Shown: piece after piece, positions 38,035 to 47,612 of the stretch
Layout: each line of letters begins with the position of its first letter
Position numbering within the stretch: the stretch's first letter is position 1
DNA from: Deltaproteobacteria bacterium
GTDB lineage: Bacteria; Myxococcota_A; UBA9160; UBA4427
DNA: 64,000 nt
Direction: 5' to 3'
Assembly: GCA_029261855.1 (NCBI GenBank)
Contig: JAJDAN010000042.1
Span: 124,001-188,000, forward strand
Program-made: the position numbers and the translations under genes
Notes under the pieces: generated by a model
Database searches by the model: none
What the model was told of the DNA's origin: nothing
The model's input: only the letters and a program-made list of their open reading frames with translations

Positions 38035-38068
38035 GCGGCGGGTCGACCGGCGGCAGCCCGCCGCTGGG

Positions 38069-38488
38069 TCAGTGGACCGTTTGCCCGGAGAACAGCTCGG
38101 TCAGCACGTCGCGAACGCGCAGCTCCGACAGACCGGGCTTGACCTCGAAGTAGCGGACCTCGAAGTCCGGAGCGGTCATCGACGGGAACTCGTCCGAGAA
38201 GTCCGTAATCAGTCGACCGAAGACTTCCTCGGCCCTGCCGGAATCGAGGTCGGCAAGATGGATCACCGCCCGCTCCCGCGTCATGCGGAAGATCGCGTCT
38301 TCCACACGCAACGCGCTCTGCAGGAACGCTACGAACTCGGGGAACGACGAGTCGCCCTCCCGGGCCGCCAGGCCGAGCACCACAGAGGGCACGGCGTGCT
38401 CTCGGGCGAGATCGCGCGCTCGGTCGAGTAGACCCCGCAGTCGTCGGGGGTCGTCGTTCGTCTGTCCAGCCATCGGGTCTGCAACCAT
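38069..38488 (-). CDS. Hypothetical protein, possible degenerate GGDEF-like fold
   Basis: ~139 aa; LQSALRVEDAIFRMTRERAVIHLADLDSGRAEEVFGRL layout. Confidence 0.6.
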   Translation of the reverse strand: MVADPMAGQTNDDPRRLRGLLDRARDLAREHAVPSVVLGLAAREGDSSFPEFVAFLQSALRVEDAIFRMTRERAVIHLADLDSGRAEEVFGRLITDFSDEFPSMTAPDFEVRYFEVKPGLSELRVRDVLTELFSGQTVH

Positions 38489-38611
38489 AACACCGGCTCT
38501 ATCGTCCCCGATCCGCGGAATCTGAAGGATTCGTGTCGGCCCCGAGGGGTTCACGTTGGCGCACCGAACCGGTTTTCCTACGGTTGGACGCCCTCTTCGG
38601 AGACCCTTCGG

Positions 38612-39526
38612 TTGGCTCAGGACCCGGACGACTTCCCGCAACGCGCACGCAGGCTCGCGCGCGCCTTCGCGTGCATCACCGCACTCACCTACGGCCTGAT
38701 CGTGGTCGGCGCACTCGTTCGCGCACACGGCGCCGGACTCGCCTGTCCCGACTGGCCGCTGTGCTTCGGAGAAGTCGTTCCGCAGTTCGACGTGCGCGTC
38801 GCCTTCGAGTGGGGCCACCGCGCGATTGCGGGCAGCATCTCGCTGCTGTTCCTCGCGGCTTCCGTCGCGGCCCTGCGCGACCCGGTCTTGCGCCCCGCCC
38901 TGCTCGGAAAGATCGTGCTGACCGGCGCTCTGCTCGCGCTGCAGATCCTGCTGGGCGCCCTCACCGTCTGGCAGCTGCTGGCGTCGTGGACCGTCACGTC
39001 ACACCTGCTGACGGGCAACGCCTTCGCCCTCGGCCTGGCGTTCATCACGCGTGCCCTGTTCCACCTGGCTTCGCCGCCCGCACCGCGACCCGCCGTGAGC
39101 ACGGTCACGAGGGCTACGGTCACCGCGACCGCGGCGTTGCTGGTGCTGCAGATGGTCCTCGGCGGACTGGTTGCCTCCCGCTACTCGGGGCTCGCCTGCA
39201 CCGAGTGGCCGACCTGCAACGATGGCGTCTGGTTCCCGGGCTGGGCCGGGGCCCTCGGCATCCACCTCTTCCATCGGCTCGTCGCCTATGCGCTGACCGT
39301 GGCAATCGCCGTCAGCGCCTGGCGCAGCCGCGGTAGCCCGGTGCTCGGCCGCCTGCTCGCAGTTGCCTTCGGTCTCGTGCTCGCTCAGGTGGCGGTCGGG
39401 GTCGCGAACGTCCTGCTGCGGCTGCCCGTCGAGGTCACCGGGCTTCACTCGGCGCTGGCGGCCGGCCTCGTCCTGACCGTGGCACTGGCCCTGGCCGAGG
39501 CCTGGCGCGGGGCGCCGACCCGCTGA
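38612..39526 (+). CDS. ctaA: COX15/CtaA-family heme A synthase-like protein
   Basis: VGALVRAHGAGLACPDWPLCFG, SRYSGLACTEWPTCNDGVWFP, repeated TM helices with conserved His; TTG start. Confidence 0.88.
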   Translation: MAQDPDDFPQRARRLARAFACITALTYGLIVVGALVRAHGAGLACPDWPLCFGEVVPQFDVRVAFEWGHRAIAGSISLLFLAASVAALRDPVLRPALLGKIVLTGALLALQILLGALTVWQLLASWTVTSHLLTGNAFALGLAFITRALFHLASPPAPRPAVSTVTRATVTATAALLVLQMVLGGLVASRYSGLACTEWPTCNDGVWFPGWAGALGIHLFHRLVAYALTVAIAVSAWRSRGSPVLGRLLAVAFGLVLAQVAVGVANVLLRLPVEVTGLHSALAAGLVLTVALALAEAWRGAPTR

Positions 39527-39569
39527 CACCCTGAGCACCCCTGGGCGCACGGTGCTACAACCACCGCCC

Positions 39570-40046
39570 ATGCGCTCCTTTCAGGTCTTTGCCGCCATGT
39601 CTCCCGAAGACGCCGAGGCGTTCTTCGCCCGCATCAAGGAATCGTCGCCGGCGATCTTCACGCAGTCGGTGCACGCGGCCAGCGCGGCCTTGAAGAGCCG
39701 CCCGGCCTTCCTGCTCAAGCAGTCGTTTCCCAAGCAGGCGTCCGCCGTTCGACGAGCCTTGTCCCGCGTCGCCTCGAATCCCCTCGCTGACGAGACCCTG
39801 GCGCTCTACTTCCTCGAAGTCCGCAAAGACCTGCTCACCGAATGGCTCGACACCGCCGGCGTCGAGCACGAAGACGGCGCGCTGAAGGAAGACTCTCCGC
39901 GCGAGCCCGACCCCGACAGCCTGCGCGCCGCCGTCGACAAGTTCCGCAGCGTCGACGACGACCCGGACCGTCTGCTGCTGCTGCGCGCGTACGCCGCACA
40001 GGCTTCCGTCGAGTGGCCCACCCTGGAAGCGCTGATCACGAGCTAG
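39570..40046 (+). CDS. Hypothetical protein
   Basis: 158 aa MRSFQVFAAMSPEDAEAFFARIKESSPAIF...; coherent composition, convergent with SDR gene. Confidence 0.65.
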   Translation: MRSFQVFAAMSPEDAEAFFARIKESSPAIFTQSVHAASAALKSRPAFLLKQSFPKQASAVRRALSRVASNPLADETLALYFLEVRKDLLTEWLDTAGVEHEDGALKEDSPREPDPDSLRAAVDKFRSVDDDPDRLLLLRAYAAQASVEWPTLEALITS

Positions 40047-40048
40047 GA

Positions 40049-40086
40049 GCCTGTTTCCCCAAGACTGCGTCTTGGGGAATACAGGC
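40049..40086. terminator. Large hairpin between convergent genes (bidirectional terminator candidate)
   Basis: GCCTGT-TTCCCCAAGAC-TGC-GTCTTGGGGAA-T-ACAGGC; 17 paired bases with one bulge. Confidence 0.7.
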
Positions 40087-40101
40087 GACGACGCGCCGAG
40101 C

Positions 40102-41019
40102 TCAGGCCTCGCCCTTGAACGACTTCGCGATCATCCCCATCTCGTCCCCGATGCTGTTCGGGATCGTGTAGCCCTCGGTGTCCCGGATCTGATCCAGGTT
40201 CGCCTGGACGTCTTCCGCGCTCACCACCGAGCCGGCACCACCCGGAGCCATCCAACCGGGACAGGCCCCGACGAAGATGCGGGCGAAGCGGCCCCCGCCC
40301 ACCGAGTAGATCTCGTGGGTATGCGGGTTTGCCTCGGACGCGAGGTAGGTCACCAGCGGCGTCACGCAGTCGGGGGCCAGGGAGTCCGCCAGCGGGCCGA
40401 GCAGGTTTTCCGTGAGGCGGGTCTTGGCGATCGGCGCGATCACGTTCGACTTGATGTCGTACTTCGCACCCTCGACGGCGAGCACGTTCGACAGGCCGAC
40501 GAGGCCCATCTTCGCCGCGCCGTAGTTGGTCTGGCCGAAGTTGCCGAAGATCCCCGCCGCCGACGCGGTGAACACGAAGCGGCCGTAGCCGTTGTCCTTC
40601 ATGTTGCGGAACGCGGGCTGGGAAACGAAGAACGCACCCTTCAGGTGTACGTCGATGACGATCTCGAGCTCTTGCGGGGTGAGCTTTGCGAAGGTCTTGT
40701 CCCGCAGGATCCCCGCATTGTTGATGACGATGTCGACCTTGCCGAAATTGTCGATGGCGGTCTGCACGATGGCCTCGCCACCCTCGGGTGTGGCCACGGA
40801 ATCGTGGTTCGAGACCGCCGTGCCGCCCGCCTCCTCGATTTCCTTGACGACCTGGTCGGCCATGCTCGCGGAGGCACCGGTGCCGTCCATGGCGCCGCCG
40901 AGGTCGTTCACGACCACCTTGGCACCGCGCTTGGCGAACTCGAGGGCGTAGGTCTTGCCAAGACCGCCGCCGGCGCCGGTCACGATCGCCACGCGGTCAT
41001 CGAATCGGATCTCACTCAT
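40102..41019 (-). CDS. SDR oxidoreductase (HSD17B4/multifunctional-enzyme-like)
   Basis: FDDRVAIVTGAGGGLGKTYALEFAKRGAKVVVNDLGG, NNAGILRDKTF, YGAAKMG. Confidence 0.93.
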   Translation of the reverse strand: MSEIRFDDRVAIVTGAGGGLGKTYALEFAKRGAKVVVNDLGGAMDGTGASASMADQVVKEIEEAGGTAVSNHDSVATPEGGEAIVQTAIDNFGKVDIVINNAGILRDKTFAKLTPQELEIVIDVHLKGAFFVSQPAFRNMKDNGYGRFVFTASAAGIFGNFGQTNYGAAKMGLVGLSNVLAVEGAKYDIKSNVIAPIAKTRLTENLLGPLADSLAPDCVTPLVTYLASEANPHTHEIYSVGGGRFARIFVGACPGWMAPGGAGSVVSAEDVQANLDQIRDTEGYTIPNSIGDEMGMIAKSFKGEA

Positions 41020-41230
41020 CGTCAGTCTTTCCTTTCGGGTCGCTGGGGGGCGTGCGGTGGATGCCCGGCCCCGGGAGACGCGCGAGAATAGCGAAGGCAT
41101 CCCCGCCGAGCCGCACGCCGCAGATCCCCGCTGACCGCTGTAACCGCTGCCGACACCCGTTCCGTATGGCTCGCCGTCCGTCGTTCGACCGGAAGGAACC
41201 ACGGGGAACCGAGAGGGACCGAGACGTCCA

Positions 41231-42223
41231 GTGGATTCGCTACCGAATTTCGAGAAGACCCTGGAGGGCCATGGCCTCGACCGCCCGCGTCGCGCGCGGA
41301 TCACTACCCTCCAGGTCAACATCGGTTTCCAGTGCAACCTCGCCTGCCACCATTGCCATGTGGAGTCCGGCCCGCTGCGGCGCGAGGCCATGGGCCCGCG
41401 GGAGATCGACCGCGTGCTCAGCCTGCTCGAGCGCCACCCGGGAATCGAGGTGCTCGACATCACGGGCGGGGCACCCGAGCTGCACCCGGCGTTCCGACGA
41501 CTCGTGCAGGCGGCGCGCGCGCTCGGCCGGCGGGTGATCGACCGCTGCAACCTGACCGTGCTGTTCGAGCCCGGCCAGGAAGACACGGCGGAATTCCTCG
41601 CAGGGAATCAGGTCGAGATCGTCGCGTCGCTCCCCTGTTACACGCTCGAGAACGTCGAGGCGCAGCGCGGGCGAGGCGTCTTCGACCCGAGCATCGCGGC
41701 ACTGCAACGCCTCAACCGCCTGCGCTATGGCATGCCCGACGGCGGGCTCCGCCTCGACCTCGTCTACAACCCGGTCGGCGCCTTTCTCCCGCCGCCCCAG
41801 GCCGAACTCGAGGCGCGCTACCACCGCGAGCTCGCAGAACGCTTCGGGATCTCGTTCCACCGCCTGATCGCGATCACCAACATGCCGATCAAGCGTTTCC
41901 TCCGCGAGCTCGTCCGCGAGGGACGAGAGGCGGAATACCTGTCGCTGCTTGCGAACAGCTTCAACCCGAAGACCGTCGACGGCTTGATGTGCCGAACCAC
42001 CTTGTCCATAGACCACGCGGGCATGCTGCACGACTGCGACTTCAACCTGGCTCTCGGCATCGGAACGGCTGGCGAGGCTCGCAGCATCTTCGACGTGGAC
42101 GATCTCGACGCCCTCACCGACAATCCGATCGCGACGGGACGTCATTGCCTCGGCTGTACGGCAGGAGCCGGGTCCAGCTGTGGCGGGGTGCTCGTCGACG
42201 CCGCTGCGCAGGAGGCTTCATGA
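41231..42223 (+). CDS. ArsS-like radical SAM/Cys-rich protein
   Basis: QVNIGFQCNLACHHCHVESGPLRREAM (CxxxCxxC), DITGGAPELHP, C-terminal HCLGCTAGAGSSCGG. Confidence 0.88.
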   Translation: MDSLPNFEKTLEGHGLDRPRRARITTLQVNIGFQCNLACHHCHVESGPLRREAMGPREIDRVLSLLERHPGIEVLDITGGAPELHPAFRRLVQAARALGRRVIDRCNLTVLFEPGQEDTAEFLAGNQVEIVASLPCYTLENVEAQRGRGVFDPSIAALQRLNRLRYGMPDGGLRLDLVYNPVGAFLPPPQAELEARYHRELAERFGISFHRLIAITNMPIKRFLRELVREGREAEYLSLLANSFNPKTVDGLMCRTTLSIDHAGMLHDCDFNLALGIGTAGEARSIFDVDDLDALTDNPIATGRHCLGCTAGAGSSCGGVLVDAAAQEAS

Positions 42224-43029
42224 CTGACGACGCGACGGCAGACACAGCGGGGGAGAAGCCAGGGCGACGGTCCCAACTGCTGAAGGTCGCAGGCGGCATC
42301 GTCGCGATCGCCGCGGTCCTGTTGCTGGCGCGGGAAGCCGGCCAGTACGTTCCTGCCCTGGCGGAATGGGTAGACGGCCTGGGCTTCTGGGGACCCCTCG
42401 CATTCATCCTCGCCTACGCGGTCGCTGTCGTGGCGTTCGTGCCCGGTGCGCTGCTCACCCTGGCGGGCGGCGCCATCTTCGACCTGTTGTGGGGCACCGT
42501 CTACGTCTTCATCGCGGCGGTCCTGGGTTCGTCGGCGGCGTTCCTCGTGTCGCGCTACCTGGCGCGTGGCGCCGTGGAAAAACGGCTGCAGGGGAACGCG
42601 CGCTTCGACGCGCTCGACCGCGCCATCGCCGGCCAGGGCCTGAAGATCGTGTTCTTGTTGCGCCTGTCTCCGGCCTTTCCGTTCTCGTTCCTCAACTACG
42701 CGATCGGCCTCACCCGCATCAGCTTCCGCGACTATCTGCTGGCGTCCGTCGGCATGCTCCCGGGAACGGTGCTCTACGTCTACTACGGCAAGCTCGCGGG
42801 GGATGTCGCCGCACTGGCGAGCGGCACGGCGACCGAACGCGGTGCGGGCTACTACGCCGTGCTCGGCATCGGCCTGCTGGCCACCGTGGCCGTCACGGCG
42901 CTGGTCACCCGGATTGCACGTCGCGCCCTGCAAGAGGCGACCGACTCCAATCTGGCCGCAGGCGCTGATCTGACCGCAGGCGCCGATTCAGCCGCCGCAG
43001 GCGCGGCGGGCGAGGAGAGCACCGAATGA
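42220..43029 (+). CDS. TVP38/TMEM64 (VTT/DedA-like) membrane protein
   Basis: FVPGALLTLAGGAIFDLLWGTVYVFIAAVLGSSAAFLVSRYLAR...FLLRLSPAFPFSFLNYAIGLTRISFRDYLLAS. Confidence 0.92.
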   Translation: MTDDATADTAGEKPGRRSQLLKVAGGIVAIAAVLLLAREAGQYVPALAEWVDGLGFWGPLAFILAYAVAVVAFVPGALLTLAGGAIFDLLWGTVYVFIAAVLGSSAAFLVSRYLARGAVEKRLQGNARFDALDRAIAGQGLKIVFLLRLSPAFPFSFLNYAIGLTRISFRDYLLASVGMLPGTVLYVYYGKLAGDVAALASGTATERGAGYYAVLGIGLLATVAVTALVTRIARRALQEATDSNLAAGADLTAGADSAAAGAAGEESTE

Positions 43030-44558
43030 CCCTCCAGCACGACTCCTGGGACGAGACGCTCCTGGGCAACGTCCATCCCCGGGACTGGACGAACCCGAGG
43101 CCCGCGAGCCGCTACGACCTCGTCGCCATCGGCGCCGGGACGGCGGGATTGATCGCCGCATCGGGAGCCGCGGGCCTCGGAGCGCGAGTCGCGTTGATCG
43201 AACGCACCCACATGGGGGGCGACTGCTTGAACGTCGGTTGCGTTCCGTCCAAGGCGCTGCTGCGTTCGGCCCACGTGGCGGCCGAGGTGCGCGATGCGGG
43301 CCGCTACGGCATTCGAGTACCCGGCGACATCGAGGTCGACTTCCCGGCGGTCATGCGCCGCATGAGAGAGGTGCGAGCGAGCATCAGCCCCGTGGACTCG
43401 GTGGCGCGCTATTCCGGTGAGCTCGGCATCGACGTCTTCCTCGGCGACGCGCGCTTCGCGAACCCCGGCGAGATCGAGGTCGACGGCGCGCGCTTGCGCT
43501 TCAAGAAGGCCGTCATCGCCACGGGTGCACGGCCCTTCGTGCCGCCGATCGACGGACTCGAGGACGCCGGCTACCAGACGAACGAGACGATCTTCGACCT
43601 CGAGAAGCTGCCACAGCGGCTGCTCGTGCTCGGCGGCGGGCCCATCGGTTGCGAGCTGGCTCAGGCGTTTCGACGCTTCGGGTCGAAGGTCACGCTGGTC
43701 GAGATGGGTGAGCAGTTCCTGGCGCGGGAAGACCCCGACGCGGCGGCGATCCTGCGCGATGCGTTCGAGCGCGACGGCATCGACGTCCGACTCGGGACGA
43801 CGTTGCGCAAGGTCTCCGGCGCCGCGGTCTCGGGCAACGGGACCACCGTCGACAAGATCGTGACCCTCGAATCGTCCGACGGCACCAGCGAGACGCTCGC
43901 GGTCGACGACATCCTGGTCGCGGTCGGTCGCGTACCGAACGTCGCGGGAATGGGGCTCGAGGAAGCGGGTGTCGAGTTCGACGCCCGCACGGGGGTCACC
44001 GTCGACGACCACCTGCGCACCACCAGCCGCCGCATCTTCGCCGCGGGCGATGTCGCTCTCCGCACCCAGTTCACCCACGCCGCTGACTATTCCGCGCGCA
44101 TCGTGATCCAGAATGCGCTGTTCTTCGGCCGCAAGAAGCTGTCGGCCCTGAACATCCCCTGGTGCACCTACACGTCCCCGGAGATCGCCCACGTCGGTCT
44201 GTATCCGCGGGACGCCGAGGCGCAGGGAATCGAGATCGACAGCTACCAGCGCGACCTCCGTGAGGTCGACCGCGCCATCGCCGAGGGCAACCCCGAGGGC
44301 TTCGTCAAGATCCACACCCGCAAGGGCGGCGACAAGATCGTCGGTGCCACGATCGTCGCGCAGCACGCGGGCGATCTGATCAGCGAGGTCAGCGTGGCGA
44401 TGGCCGCCGGGCTCGGTCTCGGAGGAATCTCGAACGTCATTCACCCCTACCCCACCCAGGCGGACGCCATCCGGCAGGCGGGCGGGGCCTATACGCGCAC
44501 GAGACTGACGCCAGGAATCGAACGCGTATTCGGCTGGATCCTGCGGCTGCAGCGCTAG
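43026..44558 (+). CDS. FAD-dependent pyridine nucleotide-disulfide oxidoreductase, MerA-like
   Basis: IGAGTAGL, GGDCLNVGCVPSK redox motif, RIFAAGDVA; no C-terminal vicinal CC. Confidence 0.92.
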   Translation: MTLQHDSWDETLLGNVHPRDWTNPRPASRYDLVAIGAGTAGLIAASGAAGLGARVALIERTHMGGDCLNVGCVPSKALLRSAHVAAEVRDAGRYGIRVPGDIEVDFPAVMRRMREVRASISPVDSVARYSGELGIDVFLGDARFANPGEIEVDGARLRFKKAVIATGARPFVPPIDGLEDAGYQTNETIFDLEKLPQRLLVLGGGPIGCELAQAFRRFGSKVTLVEMGEQFLAREDPDAAAILRDAFERDGIDVRLGTTLRKVSGAAVSGNGTTVDKIVTLESSDGTSETLAVDDILVAVGRVPNVAGMGLEEAGVEFDARTGVTVDDHLRTTSRRIFAAGDVALRTQFTHAADYSARIVIQNALFFGRKKLSALNIPWCTYTSPEIAHVGLYPRDAEAQGIEIDSYQRDLREVDRAIAEGNPEGFVKIHTRKGGDKIVGATIVAQHAGDLISEVSVAMAAGLGLGGISNVIHPYPTQADAIRQAGGAYTRTRLTPGIERVFGWILRLQR

Positions 44559-44657
44559 AGGGCGCTCGCGCGTCGACCTTGACCGGACGCTACCAACGGG
44601 GACCGGCAACGAAGTCGGGACCTCAGCAGCCGAGTCCGGTCGGACGATGAGACCGTC

Positions 44658-46295
44658 GTGCTGTATGACCTCGGTCTGATCGCGAGCGTTGCCCTGGGTG
44701 CCTGGTTGGCGCTCGACGTCGCCATGGCGGAAAGCTGGAGACGGCGATCCATCTCCCTCGGCGTGATGGGCGCGACGGGCGCGGTCTGGGCAGCGTGCGA
44801 GCTGATCATCCACACCGCAGACACCCCCGGCGAGCTCGCCGCGATCCGTCGCCTGCTCTACCTGTCCGTCGCTGCATCGACCTTCGCCTGGTACTGGGTG
44901 GCCGTCGAAGCCGACGCGCCGCGCTGGTACCGCCGCTGGCGGGGCTGGGTCGCTCTGCCGTTGATTCCGCTCGCGTTGGCCTGGTCGACGCTGTGGTGGG
45001 CCCCCGACGGCACGCTGATCTCTCTCTACACCGCGGATCCGGCCCACGGACCGCTGTGGATCGCCTGGGCTGGCATCAACTGGACGCTCGCCTGCACCGG
45101 GCTCTTCTACTACATGCGCGCTTGCCTGCGACTGCGACGAGACGACCAGAGCCGCGCGCACGCGCTGGCCGCCGCCGTCACCCTGCCGCTGATCGGGAAC
45201 GTCGCGTACGCCATGGGCTGGATCGACGTCGACCTCGCCCCCTGCCTGTTCGGACCCGTCGCGCTGTTCATCCGCTTCGGCGTGGTCGATCTCGGCCTTG
45301 CCAACTACCTGCCCCTCGCGCGCAGCGACATCCTCGAGCAGCTCGAAGCCGGCGTGGTCGTCGCGGACCTGAGCGGGCGCGTGCTGGATTCGAACGCATC
45401 CGCGGCACGGCTGCTGGGTGTACCCGAGTTGCGCGGCAAGCAGCTCGACGATCTCACCCGCGACCTCACCACCGGGATCGAGGTCCTGAGATTCCCCCTC
45501 GAGAGTCACTACTCACAGACGGGTCAGGCCGCGGTCCTGACGGACCGGCGCGAGACCGTCGAGGCCGAACAACGACTGCAGCTGGCGGGCCGCCTCGAGG
45601 CCATCGGTTCGCTGACGGCGGGCATCGCCCACGAGGTCAACAATCCGCTCGCCTACATCTGCGCGAACCTGAACTCGGTCGAGAAGCTCGTAAGCGAGCT
45701 GACCCGCCCCGAGATCCGGTCGCGCCTGCCCGAGGACCTGCAACGTCTCGTCGAGGACGGAGCCGACGGTCTGGCCGACGCCCAGGAAGGCTTCCAGCGG
45801 ATTTCCCAGCTGGTCGCGCGTCTCAAGGGCTTCGCGCGACGCCCGGAGGCGACCGCGGATGGTCTCACCCACCTCGCCGAGGTCTGTCGCAAGGCCGCGT
45901 CGATGGCGGGGGTGGGCCTGTCCGAAGGCGCGATTCGCGTCGAAGTCGCGGACGACGTGATGGTCCGGGCCAGCGACGACGTCGTCACGCAGATCCTGCT
46001 GAACCTGATGCTCAACGCCGTCCAGGCCAGCGACGACGACCCGCGCATCGAGGTCAGCCTGACCCGACGCGCCGGTGAGATCGAGCTACAGGTTGCCGAC
46101 CGGGGCGAGGGGATCGACGAAGACGCCCTCGACCAGGTCTTCGACCCCTTCTTCACGACCAAGAGATCGGGCAGCGGTCTGGGGCTGAGCCTCAGCTTCG
46201 ACATGGCGCGACGCCTGGGCGGTCGCATCGAGGCCGCCAACCGCGAGGCCGGTGGCGCGGTCTTCTCGCTCTTCCTGCCCGACGCGCCTGCCTGA
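44658..46295 (+). CDS. Membrane sensor histidine kinase (7TM-type N-terminus, PAS, HisKA/HATPase)
   Basis: GIAHEVNNPLAYI H-box, LLNLMLNAVQA N-box, DRGEGID, PFFTTKRSGSGLGLSLS. Confidence 0.93.
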   Translation: MLYDLGLIASVALGAWLALDVAMAESWRRRSISLGVMGATGAVWAACELIIHTADTPGELAAIRRLLYLSVAASTFAWYWVAVEADAPRWYRRWRGWVALPLIPLALAWSTLWWAPDGTLISLYTADPAHGPLWIAWAGINWTLACTGLFYYMRACLRLRRDDQSRAHALAAAVTLPLIGNVAYAMGWIDVDLAPCLFGPVALFIRFGVVDLGLANYLPLARSDILEQLEAGVVVADLSGRVLDSNASAARLLGVPELRGKQLDDLTRDLTTGIEVLRFPLESHYSQTGQAAVLTDRRETVEAEQRLQLAGRLEAIGSLTAGIAHEVNNPLAYICANLNSVEKLVSELTRPEIRSRLPEDLQRLVEDGADGLADAQEGFQRISQLVARLKGFARRPEATADGLTHLAEVCRKAASMAGVGLSEGAIRVEVADDVMVRASDDVVTQILLNLMLNAVQASDDDPRIEVSLTRRAGEIELQVADRGEGIDEDALDQVFDPFFTTKRSGSGLGLSLSFDMARRLGGRIEAANREAGGAVFSLFLPDAPA

Positions 46296-46300
46296 GACGA

Positions 46301-46549
46301 TCAGCTCGTCTGCTGCTTGCGCGCCGCCAGGATCGCCTGGATCAGCTGCTCCGGGACTTCCGCCGGCGGAGGGCCGTTCTCGTCCTGACAGGCGAAGCGC
46401 CCCAGCCGGATGGTGTCCCGATAGGTGTCGAGGTACGTCTCACACGGCGGGCACAGACGCATGTGTTCTTCGAAGACACGCGTCGGCTCGGACTCGAGAT
46501 CTCCCTCGATGTAGGACATCAGGAAATCGACGAACTCCCGACAGTTCAT
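46301..46549 (-). CDS. Zinc-finger anti-sigma factor-like protein
   Basis: MNCREFVDFLMSYIEGDLESEPTRVFEEHMRLCPPCETYLDTY (HxxxCxxC). Confidence 0.88.
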   Translation of the reverse strand: MNCREFVDFLMSYIEGDLESEPTRVFEEHMRLCPPCETYLDTYRDTIRLGRFACQDENGPPPAEVPEQLIQAILAARKQQTS

Positions 46550-47163
46550 CTCGACTCCTCGGCATCGTCTGCGCCCGATCTGGAGAAGTGTTCGTCGAGG
46601 AGCTGACGCAATGCCTGCCGGGCGCGGTGCAGGCGCGTCTTGACGGCCGCCTTCGAGAGGCCCAGGGCCTCGGCGGTTTGCTCGGTATCGAATTCTTCGA
46701 TGTCGCGAAGGAGCAGAACGGTTCGGTAGGGGTCGGGAAGCTTCTCGATGGCCTCTCGAACCAGGATTCTCGTCTCTCCGCGCTCGATCAGGCGGTCCGC
46801 GCCGTCCCAGCCTGCCCCGGACACGTGCAGGTGCCCGTTCTCGGCGAAGCGGGGCAGCAGGTCGTCGATGCTCTCCTCGGGCTTGCGCCGACGGGTGCGC
46901 AGCTTCATGAGGCAGGCGTTGACCACGATCCGGTGGAGCCAGGTCGACAGGCGCGCATCCCCGTCGAAGCGATCCATCGCCCGAAACGCCGAGACGAACG
47001 CCTCCTGGACGGCCTCGCGCGCGTCGTCGTCGTTGCCCATGAAGCGCCGGGCGACTGCCAGCATGCGACCCGAGTGTGTCCGCACGAGGACCTCGTACGC
47101 GCTCTCGTCGGCGGCCCGCAGGCCGGCGAGCAGCTTCGCCTCGTCGGGGTCCGGGGCCTTCAC
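46546..47163 (-). CDS. ECF RNA polymerase sigma factor
   Basis: DDDAREAVQEAFVSAFRAMDRFDGDARLSTWLHRIVVNACLMKLR; EQTAEALGLSKAAVKTRLHRARQALRQLL. Confidence 0.94.
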   Translation of the reverse strand: MKAPDPDEAKLLAGLRAADESAYEVLVRTHSGRMLAVARRFMGNDDDAREAVQEAFVSAFRAMDRFDGDARLSTWLHRIVVNACLMKLRTRRRKPEESIDDLLPRFAENGHLHVSGAGWDGADRLIERGETRILVREAIEKLPDPYRTVLLLRDIEEFDTEQTAEALGLSKAAVKTRLHRARQALRQLLDEHFSRSGADDAEESR

Positions 47164-47525
47164 AGCAGCTCGAGCACGTCCTCGGGCGGTCGGCCGATCG
47201 CCGCCCGGCTCCCGCGGACGAGAATGGGCCGTTCCATCAAGATCGGAGCGGACGCCGTCGCGGCGAGGATCTCGTCGTCGCTGCTCTCGGCGCTGCAACC
47301 CGCCTCGCGGAATGCCGCTTCCTGCTTGCGGATGAGATCCGACACCGGACGCCCGAGCCGTTCGACGAGGCTCGCGAGTTCCTCTTTCGAAAGCGGGTCC
47401 TTCAGGTACTCGCGAACGGCGAACGCGACACCCTTCTCTTCGAGCAGCGCGAGCGTCGCGCGGCTCTTCGAGCAGCGCGGGTTGTGGAGGAGCAACAGCT
47501 CGTCATCGGATGCGGGGAGCAGCAT
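47160..47525 (-). CDS. arsC: ArsC-family (glutaredoxin-type) arsenate reductase
   Basis: LLHNPRCSKSRATLALLEEKGV...LKDPLSKEELASLVERLG...ILMERPILV. Confidence 0.92.
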   Translation of the reverse strand: MLLPASDDELLLLHNPRCSKSRATLALLEEKGVAFAVREYLKDPLSKEELASLVERLGRPVSDLIRKQEAAFREAGCSAESSDDEILAATASAPILMERPILVRGSRAAIGRPPEDVLELL

Positions 47526-47612
47526 GGCCCGACGCTACCGCCTCTGCGAGACTGCGCACCCCCATCGGACTCCCATCGTACTCCCACCGTAGTAGGAGGG
47601 CCTGAGCAAGCC

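Noticed and set aside
40102-41586. 494-aa minus-strand version of the SDR gene
   Set aside because: Homology begins at MSEIRFDDRVAIVTGAGG (41019); the upstream extension overlaps the arsS-like gene on the other strand.
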